A stretch of 64,000 nucleotides of DNA from Streptomyces glomeratus (GCF_021462825.1 NZ_JAKEEB010000009.1:299529-363528), one strand, 5' to 3'. Shown: positions 17,705 through 26,401, numbered from the stretch's first letter. Notes: a model not told the origin generated them from the sequence alone. Translations and numbers: made by a program.

Positions 17705-18723
17705 CCGCGCGCCGCCAGCCGCGACGGGGCCTCCCCGCCCATGGCGCCCGGTGGTGCCGTGGCCGGCCGGGTCGCCGCGGCACCGGCCGCGGCCGCCAGC
17801 AGCGTGACCAGCCAGCCCGGCACGTCCGCCCCGCCCTGCTGACGCCGTGCCGCGTCCACGTCGCAACCCCGGTGCAGCGACCCGTCGCCCAGCGGTGCCC
17901 AGCCGGCCCCGTGCCGCCGGGCGAACGGCTCGGCGCACAGCAGCGTCACCCGCCCGGCGAGCGTCTCGGCGAGCGCGGTCGCCATCGGTCCGGCCGGACG
18001 GACCAGGCCTTCCGGCAGCCCCGCGCGGGCGGCCGCGCGACCGAGCCGGTCCTGTGCGGACGGAACCTGGTCCTCCGCCAGCGTGAGGATCGGCACCGGG
18101 ACCCGCTGCTCGCGCGTGGTGCCGCGCCCGCGTCGGGGCCGCAGGTCCTCCAGATGGACCGGGCGCGGTCGCCGGCGCCGGGTACCGGCCGGGTCGCGGG
18201 ACGCCCCCTCCGGCGCGTGTGCGGGCGGCGCGGACGCCAGACCGAGCGGCACTCGGAGCGCGGCGTGCTCCGGGGAAACCCGGACCAGCGCGTACTCCAG
18301 CGATCCATCGGCCAGACCCGACACCCGCTCGTCCGGCGGGAGTTCCCGCACGCCGATCGTCGTGCCGCGCTCGGCACCGGCACGGATCACCCGCGCCAGG
18401 GCCGCCGGGCCGCAGTCCGCGGGCACCCCGACGGCACACACCGCCGACTCCCGGGCCGACCGTGCGACGTGCCGCAGCCGTTGGGCCCGGTCCAGCACGT
18501 CCTGGGCGTACGGCAGGAGAAGCACCCCGAGCTCGGTCGTCGTGACCTGCCGCCGCGAGCGGTCGAACAGCAGGCCGCCGAAGTGTGCTTCGAGTGTCTT
18601 GATGCGTCGGCTGAGCAACGGCTGGGCGATCCCGAGCCGGTCGGCGGCGCGCGTGAAGCTCGCCTCGTCGACCGCCGCCACATACGCCTCGAGGTGCGCG
18701 AGCAGATCCACCCTGCAATTCAT
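17701..18723 (-). CDS. blaA: LysR-family activator of beta-lactamase expression
   Basis: A 340-residue LysR-type regulator. The N-terminal winged helix-turn-helix (about 5-65) is clear: HLEAYVAAVDEASFTRAADR, then LGIAQPLLSRRIKTLEAHFG. The effector domain is divergent, arginine/proline-rich between about 160 and 215, and ends in an alanine-rich tail (AAAAGAAATRPATAPPGAMG). It is divergent from the exported beta-lactamase at 18850 and co-translated with the BlaB-like gene, exactly the S. cacaoi blaL-blaA-blaB layout. It should activate blaL from the 126-bp shared intergenic region. GTG or ATG near 18723 is kept because the helix-turn-helix begins immediately after. Confidence 0.85.
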   Translation of the reverse strand: MNCRVDLLAHLEAYVAAVDEASFTRAADRLGIAQPLLSRRIKTLEAHFGGLLFDRSRRQVTTTELGVLLLPYAQDVLDRAQRLRHVARSARESAVCAVGVPADCGPAALARVIRAGAERGTTIGVRELPPDERVSGLADGSLEYALVRVSPEHAALRVPLGLASAPPAHAPEGASRDPAGTRRRRPRPVHLEDLRPRRGRGTTREQRVPVPILTLAEDQVPSAQDRLGRAAARAGLPEGLVRPAGPMATALAETLAGRVTLLCAEPFARRHGAGWAPLGDGSLHRGCDVDAARRQQGGADVPGWLVTLLAAAAGAAATRPATAPPGAMGGEAPSRLAARG

Positions 18724-18773
18724 ATCAAAAGGTCATGCCACGCTCACAGTTCACTCTTGGACATGGAGGCGGC

Positions 18774-18789
18774 ACAGCTGTTTCGCTGT
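18774..18789. promoter_or_regulatory. inverted repeat in the blaA-blaL intergenic region
   Basis: ACAGC (18774-18778) and GCTGT (18785-18789) form a perfect inverted repeat with a 6-nt spacer, midway in the 126 bp between the divergent LysR gene and the beta-lactamase gene. This is where a LysR activator would be expected to bind. It lacks a textbook T-N11-A core, so the assignment is tentative. Confidence 0.4.
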
Positions 18790-18849
18790 CCCTCGTCGAA
18801 GATCGAAACTCCGAAGTATCGACCACGCACACCTGGGAGATCTCTGCGC

Positions 18850-19767
18850 ATGACCAGCGTCAGCCCCCTGCCGCGGCGCGGCCTGTTCAAGGCCGGCCTC
18901 GCCGCTTCGGCAGCCGTGCTCACCCCTGCCGTGATGGCGTCGTCCGCATCCGCGGCGGCTTACTCCGGACCGCGCGGCATGGAAGGCCGGTTACAGGACC
19001 TCGAGCGGCAGTACGCCGCGCGCCTCGGCGTGTACGCCCGCAACGTACGCACCGGACAGGTCGTGTCCTACCGGGCACAGGAACGGTTCGCGATGTGCTC
19101 GACGTTCAAGACGGTCGCCGCCGCGGCGATCCTCCGCGACCAGGCCCACTGCGCACCGCTGGACAAGGTGATCCACTATCCACCGGCCGACCGACTGCCG
19201 AACTCCCCGATCACCGAACAGCACTTCGACACCGGCATGACGGTGGGCGACCTGTGCGCGGCCGCGATCCAGCAGAGCGACAACACGGCGGGGAACCTCC
19301 TGCTGCGCCAGATCGGCGGACCGCAGGGCCTCACCCGGTTCCTCCGCTCGATCGGCGACCGGGTGAGCCGGCTCGACCGCTGGGAGACCGACCTGAACTC
19401 CGCCATCCCCGGCGACCTGCGCGACACCACCACGCCGGAGGCCATGGGCCGGAGCTACGAGCGGTTGACACTGGGGCGCGCCCTCGACGATCCCGACCGC
19501 GAGCAGCTCGTCACCTGGCTGAAGGGCAACACCACCAGCGTCCGGCGGTTCCGCGCCGGGCTGCCACGGGACTGGATCGTCGCGGACAAGACGGGCACCG
19601 GACGCTACGCGTCCGCCAACGACATCGGCGTCGCCTGGACGACCTGGAAGACCCCGATCGTGCTGGCCGTGCTGTCGTCGAAGCCCTCGGAGGACGCGCC
19701 GGTGGACGATGCGCTGATCCGCGACACCGCGCGCCTTCTCGCGCACACCCTCGCCCCGGGCGAGTGA
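18850..19767 (+). CDS. blaL: exported class A beta-lactamase
   Basis: A 305-residue enzyme hydrolysing penicillins outside the cell. A twin-arginine signal opens it: PRRGLFKAGLAASAAVL, cleaved around ASA-AAY. Catalytic motifs are intact: STFK (Ser84, Lys87), SDN (143-145), the omega-loop glutamate at about 179 in RWETDLN, and KTG (247-249) in DKTGTG. Cysteine precedes the active serine (MCSTFK), as in carbenicillinase-like and KPC-like class A enzymes. Length is normal. Expression is probably controlled by the divergent LysR/BlaB-like pair. A strong hairpin follows the stop at 19789-19818. Confidence 0.94.
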   Translation: MTSVSPLPRRGLFKAGLAASAAVLTPAVMASSASAAAYSGPRGMEGRLQDLERQYAARLGVYARNVRTGQVVSYRAQERFAMCSTFKTVAAAAILRDQAHCAPLDKVIHYPPADRLPNSPITEQHFDTGMTVGDLCAAAIQQSDNTAGNLLLRQIGGPQGLTRFLRSIGDRVSRLDRWETDLNSAIPGDLRDTTTPEAMGRSYERLTLGRALDDPDREQLVTWLKGNTTSVRRFRAGLPRDWIVADKTGTGRYASANDIGVAWTTWKTPIVLAVLSSKPSEDAPVDDALIRDTARLLAHTLAPGE

Positions 19768-19788
19768 CGCAGCGCTCCCGTCACCGCC

Positions 19789-19818
19789 GCGGCTCCTCCG
19801 GCAGCCCGGGGGAGCCGC
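19789..19818 (+). terminator. hairpin after blaL
   Basis: GCGGCTCC (19789-19796) and GGAGCCGC (19811-19818) form a perfect 8-bp stem with a 14-nt loop, 22 bp after the beta-lactamase stop. No T-run follows, which is normal for streptomycete terminators. Confidence 0.6.
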
Positions 19819-19953
19819 CCAGCCGATGCGTGCGTTGCACGGTGGCCGCTCTCCGCCGGTGGAACGGTGGACGGCCCTCCGTGCGGGTAACAGGTATCGT
19901 CCGACTGCGCGGGAACCCCACCGCCCCAGTGATCGACCCCGTCAGGAGCCGAT

Positions 19954-20634
19954 GTGTCAGCTCCCCGCACAGGCGGAGCAAAGTTCTCCCGCTCGGAGAC
20001 CACGCGCGCCGAAGCCTTCAGCGACGGCGTGTTCGCCATCGCCGTCACCCTTCTGGTCCTCGGCCTCAACGATCCGCCCCACCAGCCGGGCACGCTGGGC
20101 CGCGCCCTGGCGGAGCAATGGCCGGCCTACCTCGGCTACTTCGCCTCCTTCAGTTACGTGGCGGTCGTCTGGCTCAACCACCATCAGGCCTTCGTCCGGA
20201 TCGCCCGCATGGACCGCGGACTGCACGCGGCCAACCTGTTCCTGCTGTTCACCACCGGGGCGCTGTCCTTCCCCACGGTCGTGGTCGCCGACGCGCTGCG
20301 GGCCGACACGGCGGGCACCGACGCCCGGGTCGCCGTGGCCCTGTACGCGGGGCTCGCCGCGGCGATGTGCCTGAGCTGGGCCGCCTTCTACCACCGGCTC
20401 GCCCGGCACCCCGAACTGACGGCCCACGACGTGGAACCCACCTATGTGCGCCACGGCCTGCTGCGCTCCTGGGCCGGGGCGCTGGCCTACGTCCTCGCGG
20501 GAGCGGCCGGGGTGCTGGTGACACCGCTGCTGGCCCTCGCGGTGTTCGTCGTGCTGCCCGTGTTCTACTTCGTGACCAGTGAGGGCCTGCCCACGGTGGG
20601 CGGTACGGCCGCCCGGCACGACCACCAAGGGTGA
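19954..20634 (+). CDS. TMEM175-family (DUF1211) potassium channel
   Basis: A 226-residue membrane protein with about six helices. The first carries the signature RAEAFSDGVFAIAVTLLVL, in which the FSD sequence forms the pore-lining helix end in bacterial TMEM175 channels. The second is typical too: YLGYFASFSYVAVVWLNHHQ. These proteins assemble as tetramers and conduct potassium. GTG 19954 follows CAGGAGCC. The physiological role in Streptomyces is unknown. It converges with the P450 gene across a strong shared hairpin. Confidence 0.85.
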   Translation: MSAPRTGGAKFSRSETTRAEAFSDGVFAIAVTLLVLGLNDPPHQPGTLGRALAEQWPAYLGYFASFSYVAVVWLNHHQAFVRIARMDRGLHAANLFLLFTTGALSFPTVVVADALRADTAGTDARVAVALYAGLAAAMCLSWAAFYHRLARHPELTAHDVEPTYVRHGLLRSWAGALAYVLAGAAGVLVTPLLALAVFVVLPVFYFVTSEGLPTVGGTAARHDHQG

Positions 20635-20673
20635 GCGCGACCGTTCACCGTCCGGGGACCGCCGTAGAGCCGG

Positions 20674-20711
20674 GGGGCGGCGGCGACACCGCCCGGGAGA
20701 GCCGCCGCCCC
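20674..20711. terminator. bidirectional terminator between TMEM175 and P450 genes
   Basis: GGGGCGGCGGC (20674-20684) pairs perfectly with GCCGCCGCCCC (20701-20711), an 11-bp all-GC stem with a 16-nt loop. It lies in the 85 bp between two converging stops, so it can serve both genes. Confidence 0.8.
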
Positions 20712-20719
20712 AACCGGCC

Positions 20720-21997
20720 TCAGTCGGCGAGGAGCCGTGACGGGTCCAGTACGACGGGCAGCTTCTCCAGTCCACGGAACGCGGGGAACGGCACCTTGAG
20801 CCACTCCGCCTCGTGTGCGGACGTCGCGAGCTCGATGTCCGGGAACCTCTCGAACAGCGAGGTCAGCGCGATGCGCATCTCCATCCTGGCCAGCGGCGCA
20901 CCGAGACAGTAGTGCGGACCACTGCCGAAGCCGAGATGGGCGCTCTGCAGGCCCTGGCGTTTCACGTCGAAGGTGTCCGGCGCCTCGAACCTCTCCGGAT
21001 CCCGGTTCGCGGAGGCCACCGCGACCTGGACGAGAGAGCCCTTGGGAATGACGGTGTCCCTGATGGTGATGTCCTCGAGCGCATGCCGGAACGTGGCGTT
21101 CTCCACCGAGCCCTCGTAGCGGATCACCTCCTCGATGGCGTTCGGCAGCAGTTCCGGATCGGCCAGGACCTCCCGCAGCTGGTCGCGATGGGTCAGCAGA
21201 TTGAAGACGGCGTTGCCGATGAGGTACGCGGTCGTCTTGTGCCCGGCGAAGAGCAGCACCCAGAGCGTCGACAGCAACTCGCCGTCATTCATGGCCCCTT
21301 GCTCGTCCTGCGTCCGGATCAGCGCGCCGAGAAGGTCGTCGGTCGCTTCCCGGCGCTTTCGCGCGATGATGTCGGCGAAGTAGTCCCGCAGCGCCCCTTC
21401 CGCCACCGCCAGCTTTTCCTTGTCCTCTTTGCTGAACCCGGTGCGCGCCACGACGGCGCACCACTTCTGTACCTCCTCCCGCTCCTCCTCGGGAATGCCG
21501 ATGAGTTCGCAGATCACGATGAGCGGCAGCGGGAACGCGAAGGTCGGCAGCAGATCGACGGGTCCATCCGCGGACAGGCGATCCAGCAGTTCGTCGGTGA
21601 TCTCCTGGATGCGCGGTCGCAGGGACTCGATACGACGCGGGGTGAACGCGCTGTTCACGATGCGGCGCAGCCGGGTGTGCTTGGGCGGGTCAGAGAAGAG
21701 CATGTTGTCGTCGAGCGCGACGGACGAGTCGCCGAAAATGGTGTGGTACGCGTCCATGGCCGCGTACATGTCCTTGCTGATGCGCGGGTCCGTGAGGGCG
21801 GCCTTGGCGTCGTCGTACCGGGTGATCAGAAAGGTGTCCACCCCGTGCGGAGGGGAAAGGCGGCACACCGGGGCCGAGTCGCGCAGGCACGCGTAGACCG
21901 GATAGGGGTTCGCGCGATACGCGGCCGAGCCGCGTGACGCCGCCGAGGCCGCCTGTTCCGCGGCGTCCGTAGTGTCCCGTTCGTCGAGCTGAGTCAT
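20720..21997 (-). CDS. cytochrome P450 (CYP107-like)
   Basis: A 425-residue soluble bacterial P450. The heme loop FGSGPHYCLGAPLARME places the thiolate ligand at Cys364. The K-helix EEVIRYEGSV gives E-x-x-R. The I-helix reads LLFAGHKTT, where the acidic residue usual before TT (AGHETT or AGxDTT) is lysine (Lys254). That residue normally helps deliver protons to bound oxygen, so activity or substrate may be unusual. ATG 21997 follows an AGAAAGG purine run; a start at 22063 adds 22 residues without homology. It is divergent from an FAD hydroxylase gene, suggesting a joint oxidative pathway. No ferredoxin is adjacent. Confidence 0.9.
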   Translation of the reverse strand: MTQLDERDTTDAAEQAASAASRGSAAYRANPYPVYACLRDSAPVCRLSPPHGVDTFLITRYDDAKAALTDPRISKDMYAAMDAYHTIFGDSSVALDDNMLFSDPPKHTRLRRIVNSAFTPRRIESLRPRIQEITDELLDRLSADGPVDLLPTFAFPLPLIVICELIGIPEEEREEVQKWCAVVARTGFSKEDKEKLAVAEGALRDYFADIIARKRREATDDLLGALIRTQDEQGAMNDGELLSTLWVLLFAGHKTTAYLIGNAVFNLLTHRDQLREVLADPELLPNAIEEVIRYEGSVENATFRHALEDITIRDTVIPKGSLVQVAVASANRDPERFEAPDTFDVKRQGLQSAHLGFGSGPHYCLGAPLARMEMRIALTSLFERFPDIELATSAHEAEWLKVPFPAFRGLEKLPVVLDPSRLLAD

Positions 21998-22263
21998 TCT
22001 CTCGGCCTTTCTGGAGACTCCCGCCCCGGCCACGGGACAGCAGGTCTGCGAGTTTAGGGTCAACCAATCCCCTCTGGGATCGCGGCCGTAAACGCGATTC
22101 GCCCGAAGTGGCCATGGGCCAGGCGTCCGACGGAAGTCGTTGCCGCTGTACGAGTGATTGCTGCGTATCGCCCGCCATGGCGTGGCACAAGAACAGGGCG
22201 CGAGCCACGAAAGTCCTCGGCCGCCGTCTTACGGAGATGCTGACCGCAGAGGAGAAACACGCG

Positions 22264-23883
22264 ATGGAAAATCGCGGGAACGACTATGTGCCCGTCCTGA
22301 TCGTCGGGGGATCTCTCGTCGGTCTTTCCGCTTCAGTTTTCCTCGGACGCCTCGGCATCCAGCACCGTGTCGTCGAGCGTCATGCGGCCACGTCCGCACA
22401 TCCGCGCGGCCGCGGCAACAACATGCGGACGATGGAGCTCTTCCGGACCGCGGGTCTCGAGCCGGCCATCCGGAAGGCCGCGGCCACGCTGTCCAAGAAC
22501 CACGGGATCCTTCAGGTGGACACGCTGCACAGCGGAAACCGGCGCTGGCTCTCGGCGCGGATCACGGGCAGGGCGCCCGAGGCCGATGTGTGCTCGACGG
22601 TCCGCTGCGCCTGCAGCCAGAACGATCTGGAACCCGTGCTGCTGGAAGGCGCCCGGGACCTCGGCGGAGACGTGCGCTTCAACACGGAACTGCTGTCCTT
22701 CACCCAGGACGACGACGGGGTGCGGGCCATCGTGCAGGACAGGGTGTCCGGTGAGACCTGGACCGTGAACACGGACTACCTCCTGGCCGCCGACGGCCCT
22801 CGCAGTCCTGTGCGTCAGCGGCTCGGCATCGAACACTCCGGATCCGGTGACCTGTTCCACAACATCAGTGTCACGTTCCGCAGCAAGAGACTGCGTGAGG
22901 TGGCGGGGGACCAGCTCTTCGTGGTGTGTTACGTCACCGACCCCGCCGGCGAGGGAGTGCTGCTGCCCGTGGACAACGAGGAGCAGTGGGTGTTCCACGT
23001 GCCCTGGTTCCCCGAGCGCGGACAGACCATGGAGTACTTCACCGACGACCGGTGCATCGAGCACATCCGGGCCGCGGCCGGCGTGCGTGACCTGGACGTC
23101 GAGATCACGGGCAGGGCACCCTGGCACGCGGCGGACCGCGTCGCGAACAGCTATCGCGACGGACGCGTCTTCCTCATGGGTGACTCCGTCCATGAGATGC
23201 CGCCGACCGGCGCGTTCGGCTCCAACACCGGCATCCAGGACGCGCACAACATCGCGTGGAAGATCGCCGCGGTACTGCGCGGCTGGGCGGGCCCCGCGCT
23301 GCTGGACAGTTACGAACCCGAGCGCCGGCCGGTGGCCCAGGTCACCAGTGCACGGGCCACGGTGCAGGCGGCTCGCGAGCAGCACCCCGGCTACTCGGCG
23401 AGGACGGCATCGAACGACGCCGCCGACCTGATGACCACGGCGCTCGGCTACCGGTACGTCTCGGGCGCGGTGGTCGGTGCGGCGGTGGACGAGCCCCTCA
23501 TCCCGGACCGGCTGTGCCTGCGCGCCGACCCGGGAACCCGCGCGCCGCACATGTGGGTCACGCGTGACGGGGAGACGCTGTCCACCATCGACATGTACGA
23601 GCGCTCCTTCGTCCTGCTCTGCGCACGTCCGGGGTGGCGCGACGCCGCCCGCACGGTGGCCGCGCGACTCAACGTGCCGCTCGAGGCGTACACCGTCGGC
23701 GAAGGCGCGGAGTTCGACCTTGACACCGGTGACGGCGCGGACTGGGCCTCGGTGCACGGCACGACTCCGGAAGGCGCCGTCCTCGTACGCCCCGACGGCT
23801 TCGTGGCCTGGCGGGCCGATGCGCAGCCGGCGGACGGGGAAGAGACGCTGACCGGCGTTCTCCGTCAGGTTCTCGGGCGCTGA
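22264..23883 (+). CDS. FAD-dependent aromatic hydroxylase (PheA/TfdB, polyketide hydroxylase type)
   Basis: A 539-residue group A flavoprotein monooxygenase using NAD(P)H, FAD and O2. The N-terminal Rossmann motif is VLIVGGSLVGLSASVFLGRL, followed by ERHAATSAHPRGRGNNMRTM. The DG motif is DYLLAADGPRSPVRQRLG, and the second FAD motif is GRVFLMGDSVHEMPPTGAFG. The C-terminal thioredoxin-like domain is present, as in phenol and anthracycline hydroxylases. ATG 22264 follows AGAGGAGAAACACGCG; the 52 codons upstream lack homology. The next gene, an ACMSD-like amidohydrolase, follows after about 60 bp and is probably co-transcribed. The substrate is unknown, presumably phenolic or polycyclic. Confidence 0.9.
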   Translation: MENRGNDYVPVLIVGGSLVGLSASVFLGRLGIQHRVVERHAATSAHPRGRGNNMRTMELFRTAGLEPAIRKAAATLSKNHGILQVDTLHSGNRRWLSARITGRAPEADVCSTVRCACSQNDLEPVLLEGARDLGGDVRFNTELLSFTQDDDGVRAIVQDRVSGETWTVNTDYLLAADGPRSPVRQRLGIEHSGSGDLFHNISVTFRSKRLREVAGDQLFVVCYVTDPAGEGVLLPVDNEEQWVFHVPWFPERGQTMEYFTDDRCIEHIRAAAGVRDLDVEITGRAPWHAADRVANSYRDGRVFLMGDSVHEMPPTGAFGSNTGIQDAHNIAWKIAAVLRGWAGPALLDSYEPERRPVAQVTSARATVQAAREQHPGYSARTASNDAADLMTTALGYRYVSGAVVGAAVDEPLIPDRLCLRADPGTRAPHMWVTRDGETLSTIDMYERSFVLLCARPGWRDAARTVAARLNVPLEAYTVGEGAEFDLDTGDGADWASVHGTTPEGAVLVRPDGFVAWRADAQPADGEETLTGVLRQVLGR

Positions 23884-23943
23884 AGGACCGGCCGTCCGCA
23901 AGCGCAACCGCTCTGACGCGACGACAGAAACGGGGCCCCGCCC

Positions 23944-24987
23944 ATGACTTCACTGCAGACGGCCACCAACCCCGCCCCGGCGACCGGCGAGGAATCCGGT
24001 ACGCCGGCGGACGGTGACGCGCGCCGGGCACGAGTGGACGTGCACCACCACTACACCGCGCCGGAATGGATCGACTGGGCGGAGAAGAACGACATCGTCC
24101 GCCGCGGGAACCTGCCCCCGTGGACCCGGTGGGACGTCGGCAGCGCCCTCGCGCTGATGGACGGGGCCGGCATCCGGACCAGCGTGCTCACCGTGGCCAT
24201 GCTGGGACGCCTCCAGGAACCGAAGGCCCGCAAGGAGAGCGCGCGCGTCGCCCTCCAGGCGGCGAGCGACCTCGTCCGCGCTCACCCCGATCGCTTCGCG
24301 TTCTACACCCCTGTCTTTCTCGACAGTCCGGAGCTCTCGCTCTGGTCGGTCGGCCATGGCATGGACGAGCTCGGGGCGGTCGGGGTCAGCGCGCGTACCA
24401 GTGTGCGAGGGGTGCATCTCGGTCATCCGTCCCAGGACGTGCTTCTCGCGGAACTCAACGAACGCTCGGCTGTGATCAGCACCCATCCCATGGAGGTCCC
24501 CGGTGGGGACACCGAACTGGACGGCGTACCACCGTTCGTCTGCGACTTCCTGATGGACACCACCCGCGCGGCCCTCAGCCTCATCCTCAACGGAACACTG
24601 GACCGCTACCCGAAGCTCACCTTCATCCTTCCGCACGGGGGCGGCTTCCTGCCCTACATCGCCAGCCGCGTGGAAGTGTTCAGTGGTCATCTGACACCGA
24701 AGGTGGAACCGGCGCGGGTACGCGACTACCTGCATCGTTTCTACTACGACACCGCCGGCCCCATGTCCCCCTCCGCCACGCCGAGCCTGCTGTCCGCCGT
24801 AGGCCCGTCCCGGATCCTGTACGGCAGCGACTGGCCCCCCACCCCCTCCCACCTGGTCACCGGGGTCACCGCTCCCGCGCTCGACGACGACCCGGCCCTC
24901 GACGCGCATCAGCGCCGCTGCATCAACCGCGACAACGCTCAGCGGCTGCTTCCGGCGCTCGCCGCGGGCGGCCCGCGGACCAGCTGA
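23944..24987 (+). CDS. amidohydrolase-2 (ACMSD-like decarboxylase/hydrolase)
   Basis: A 347-residue TIM-barrel metal enzyme. Metal ligands are visible: HHH in RVDVHHHYTAPEWIDW, the histidine in VISTHPMEV, another in LPHGGGFLPY, and the aspartate in LYGSDWPPTP. The aminocarboxymuconate-semialdehyde decarboxylase subfamily includes nonoxidative decarboxylases of aromatic acids and ring-cleavage products. Following an aromatic hydroxylase, it may decarboxylate or hydrolyse the hydroxylated product; this is inferred. ATG 23944 is 60 bp after the upstream stop. A perfect hairpin after the stop ends the unit. Confidence 0.87.
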   Translation: MTSLQTATNPAPATGEESGTPADGDARRARVDVHHHYTAPEWIDWAEKNDIVRRGNLPPWTRWDVGSALALMDGAGIRTSVLTVAMLGRLQEPKARKESARVALQAASDLVRAHPDRFAFYTPVFLDSPELSLWSVGHGMDELGAVGVSARTSVRGVHLGHPSQDVLLAELNERSAVISTHPMEVPGGDTELDGVPPFVCDFLMDTTRAALSLILNGTLDRYPKLTFILPHGGGFLPYIASRVEVFSGHLTPKVEPARVRDYLHRFYYDTAGPMSPSATPSLLSAVGPSRILYGSDWPPTPSHLVTGVTAPALDDDPALDAHQRRCINRDNAQRLLPALAAGGPRTS

Positions 24988-24996
24988 GCACTCCCG

Positions 24997-25018
24997 GCGG
25001 CCGGCCCGCGCCGGCCGC
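24997..25018. terminator. bidirectional terminator
   Basis: GCGGCCGGC (24997-25005) and GCCGGCCGC (25010-25018) form a perfect 9-bp stem with a tight CCGC loop. It fills the 33 bp between the converging amidohydrolase and ATPase genes. Confidence 0.75.
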
Positions 25019-25020
25019 GC

Positions 25021-25449
25021 TCACCCGGCGGGCACCTCCGCCCACCGGCAGGTGCCGTCCGGGTGCAGATGGACGCCGCACCGCGCCGACAGCGTGGTGA
25101 CGATCCCGAGGCCCCGGCCGTGCTCGTCGGGGTCGACGGGACGGCCCGGGATCCCCGACGGCCTGGCGGGCCCCTTGTCGGTCACCTCGACGCGCACGGC
25201 GGCGTCCCCGTCCACCAGCACCCGGCTGAGCCGCAGTGTCGCGGGCGGCAGTGCGTGCACCAACGCGTTGGTGAGCAGCTCCGACGCCACCAGAAGCACA
25301 TTCTCGGCGGCATCGGCGGGCAGCTGCAGGGTGGTGAGAACCGCGCGCACACGTCGGCGTACGGCAGAGACGGCCCTGGGCGCGTAGGGCAGATGAAAGA
25401 CGTATTCGACTCCCTCGCAAGGCGCGGTGTCGAGCTGCACTGCTGTCAT
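25021..25449 (-). CDS. RsbW/SpoIIAB-like ATP-binding protein
   Basis: A 142-residue single-domain GHKL ATPase of the serine-kinase anti-sigma type. The N box is LLVASELLTNALVHALP, the G1 box VEVTDKGPARPSG, and the G2 region DEHGRGLGIVTTLSARCGVH. ATG 25449 follows GGAGAGGAGGGCCC. Streptomyces encode dozens of these, some sensing stress and binding sigma factors or antagonists. No cognate sigma or anti-anti-sigma gene lies next to it, so the partner is unknown. Confidence 0.88.
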   Translation of the reverse strand: MTAVQLDTAPCEGVEYVFHLPYAPRAVSAVRRRVRAVLTTLQLPADAAENVLLVASELLTNALVHALPPATLRLSRVLVDGDAAVRVEVTDKGPARPSGIPGRPVDPDEHGRGLGIVTTLSARCGVHLHPDGTCRWAEVPAG

Positions 25450-25581
25450 GGGCCCTCCTCTCCGAAAACGCGGCCGGTCGTTGAAACCGGATGTCAGCGC
25501 ACGCTATGGAGACAAACGCGGCGCGTCAATGAACAAGGGTCGGCATTGTCGAACGGCATGCTGAATCGCGGCAAACCGGAC

Positions 25582-25587
25582 TATGAT
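25582..25587 (+). promoter_or_regulatory. -10 element for a leaderless gylR transcript
   Basis: TATGAT at 25582-25587 ends 6 nt before ATG 25594. A -10 at this distance places the transcription start at or next to the A of the start codon, implying a leaderless mRNA. No clear -35 is present. It also argues against the alternative start at 25558, which lies upstream of this element. Confidence 0.5.
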
Positions 25588-25593
25588 CGCTTC

Positions 25594-26361
25594 ATGGCCG
25601 GCCCGGTCCAGTCCATAGAACGGGCGGCGGCGATTCTTCGTCTGCTCGCCGGCGGTTCCGGGCGTCTGGGACTGGGCGAGGTCGCGTCGTCGCTGGGACT
25701 GGCCAAGGGCACCGCCCACGGCATTCTGCGCACCCTCCAGCACGTGGACTTCGTGGAACAGGACGAGGCCACGGGAAAGTACCAGCTCGGAGCCGCGCTG
25801 CTGCACCTCGGCACCAGCTACCTGGACGTCAACGAGTTGCGCTCCCGCTCCATCAACTGGGCCGACGCCCTGGCCGCCCGCAGCGGGGAGGCCGTCCGGC
25901 TGGGCACGCCCCTGGAGGGCAAGGTGCTCGTCGTCCACCACGTGTTCCGGCCGGACGACACCCTCCAGACCCTGGACGTGGGCACCCTGCTGCCGCTGCA
26001 CGCCTCCTCCCTCGGCAAGGTCCTGCTCGCGTTCGGTGCCGCCCCGGTCGATCCGCTGCTTGAAGCCGGTCTCGAGGCGTACACCCGGCACACCCTGGTC
26101 CACCCCGATGAGCTCAGCCGGGCGCTCGCCGAGGTCCGGGACCTCGGCTGGGGCGCCGAGGTGCAGGAAATGAGCATGGGAGAAGCCGGGGTCGCCGCGC
26201 CGATCCGGGGACAGGGCGGCCTCGTCGTGGGAGCGATCGGCGTGTCGGGGCCGGTCGAGCGGCTCTGTGACACCCAAGGCCGGCCCCAGCCGGCCCTCAT
26301 CACCTTGCTCCGGGAGGCCTCTCGGGCGATTTCCAGAGATCTCGGCGCGGCCCGCTGGTAG
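25594..26361 (+). CDS. gylR: GylR-like IclR-family repressor
   Basis: A 255-residue IclR-family regulator. The N-terminal winged helix is QSIERAAAILRLLAGGSGRL then LGEVASSLGLAKGTAHGILR. The C-terminal effector domain includes VLVVHHVFRPDDTLQTLDVG and PLHASSLGKVLLAF. It closely resembles GylR, the glycerol-responsive repressor of the S. coelicolor gyl operon. A glycerol kinase gene follows 40 bp downstream. The effector is probably glycerol or glycerol 3-phosphate. Start at ATG 25594 agrees with family N-termini and with the leaderless promoter; 25558 is the alternative. Confidence 0.88.
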   Translation: MAGPVQSIERAAAILRLLAGGSGRLGLGEVASSLGLAKGTAHGILRTLQHVDFVEQDEATGKYQLGAALLHLGTSYLDVNELRSRSINWADALAARSGEAVRLGTPLEGKVLVVHHVFRPDDTLQTLDVGTLLPLHASSLGKVLLAFGAAPVDPLLEAGLEAYTRHTLVHPDELSRALAEVRDLGWGAEVQEMSMGEAGVAAPIRGQGGLVVGAIGVSGPVERLCDTQGRPQPALITLLREASRAISRDLGAARW

Positions 26362-26401
26362 GTCCCGCACCGCCATGACGCATCGGAAGGCAGGCCCGAT
26401 C

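Noticed and set aside
16718..18718. 666-codon minus frame joining blaB and the blaA region
   Set aside because: The upstream half is an out-of-frame reading of the LysR gene; BlaB starts at ATG 17704.
22333..23907. 524-codon minus-strand frame opposite the FAD hydroxylase
   Set aside because: Opposite a full-length flavoprotein with all motifs; shadow only.
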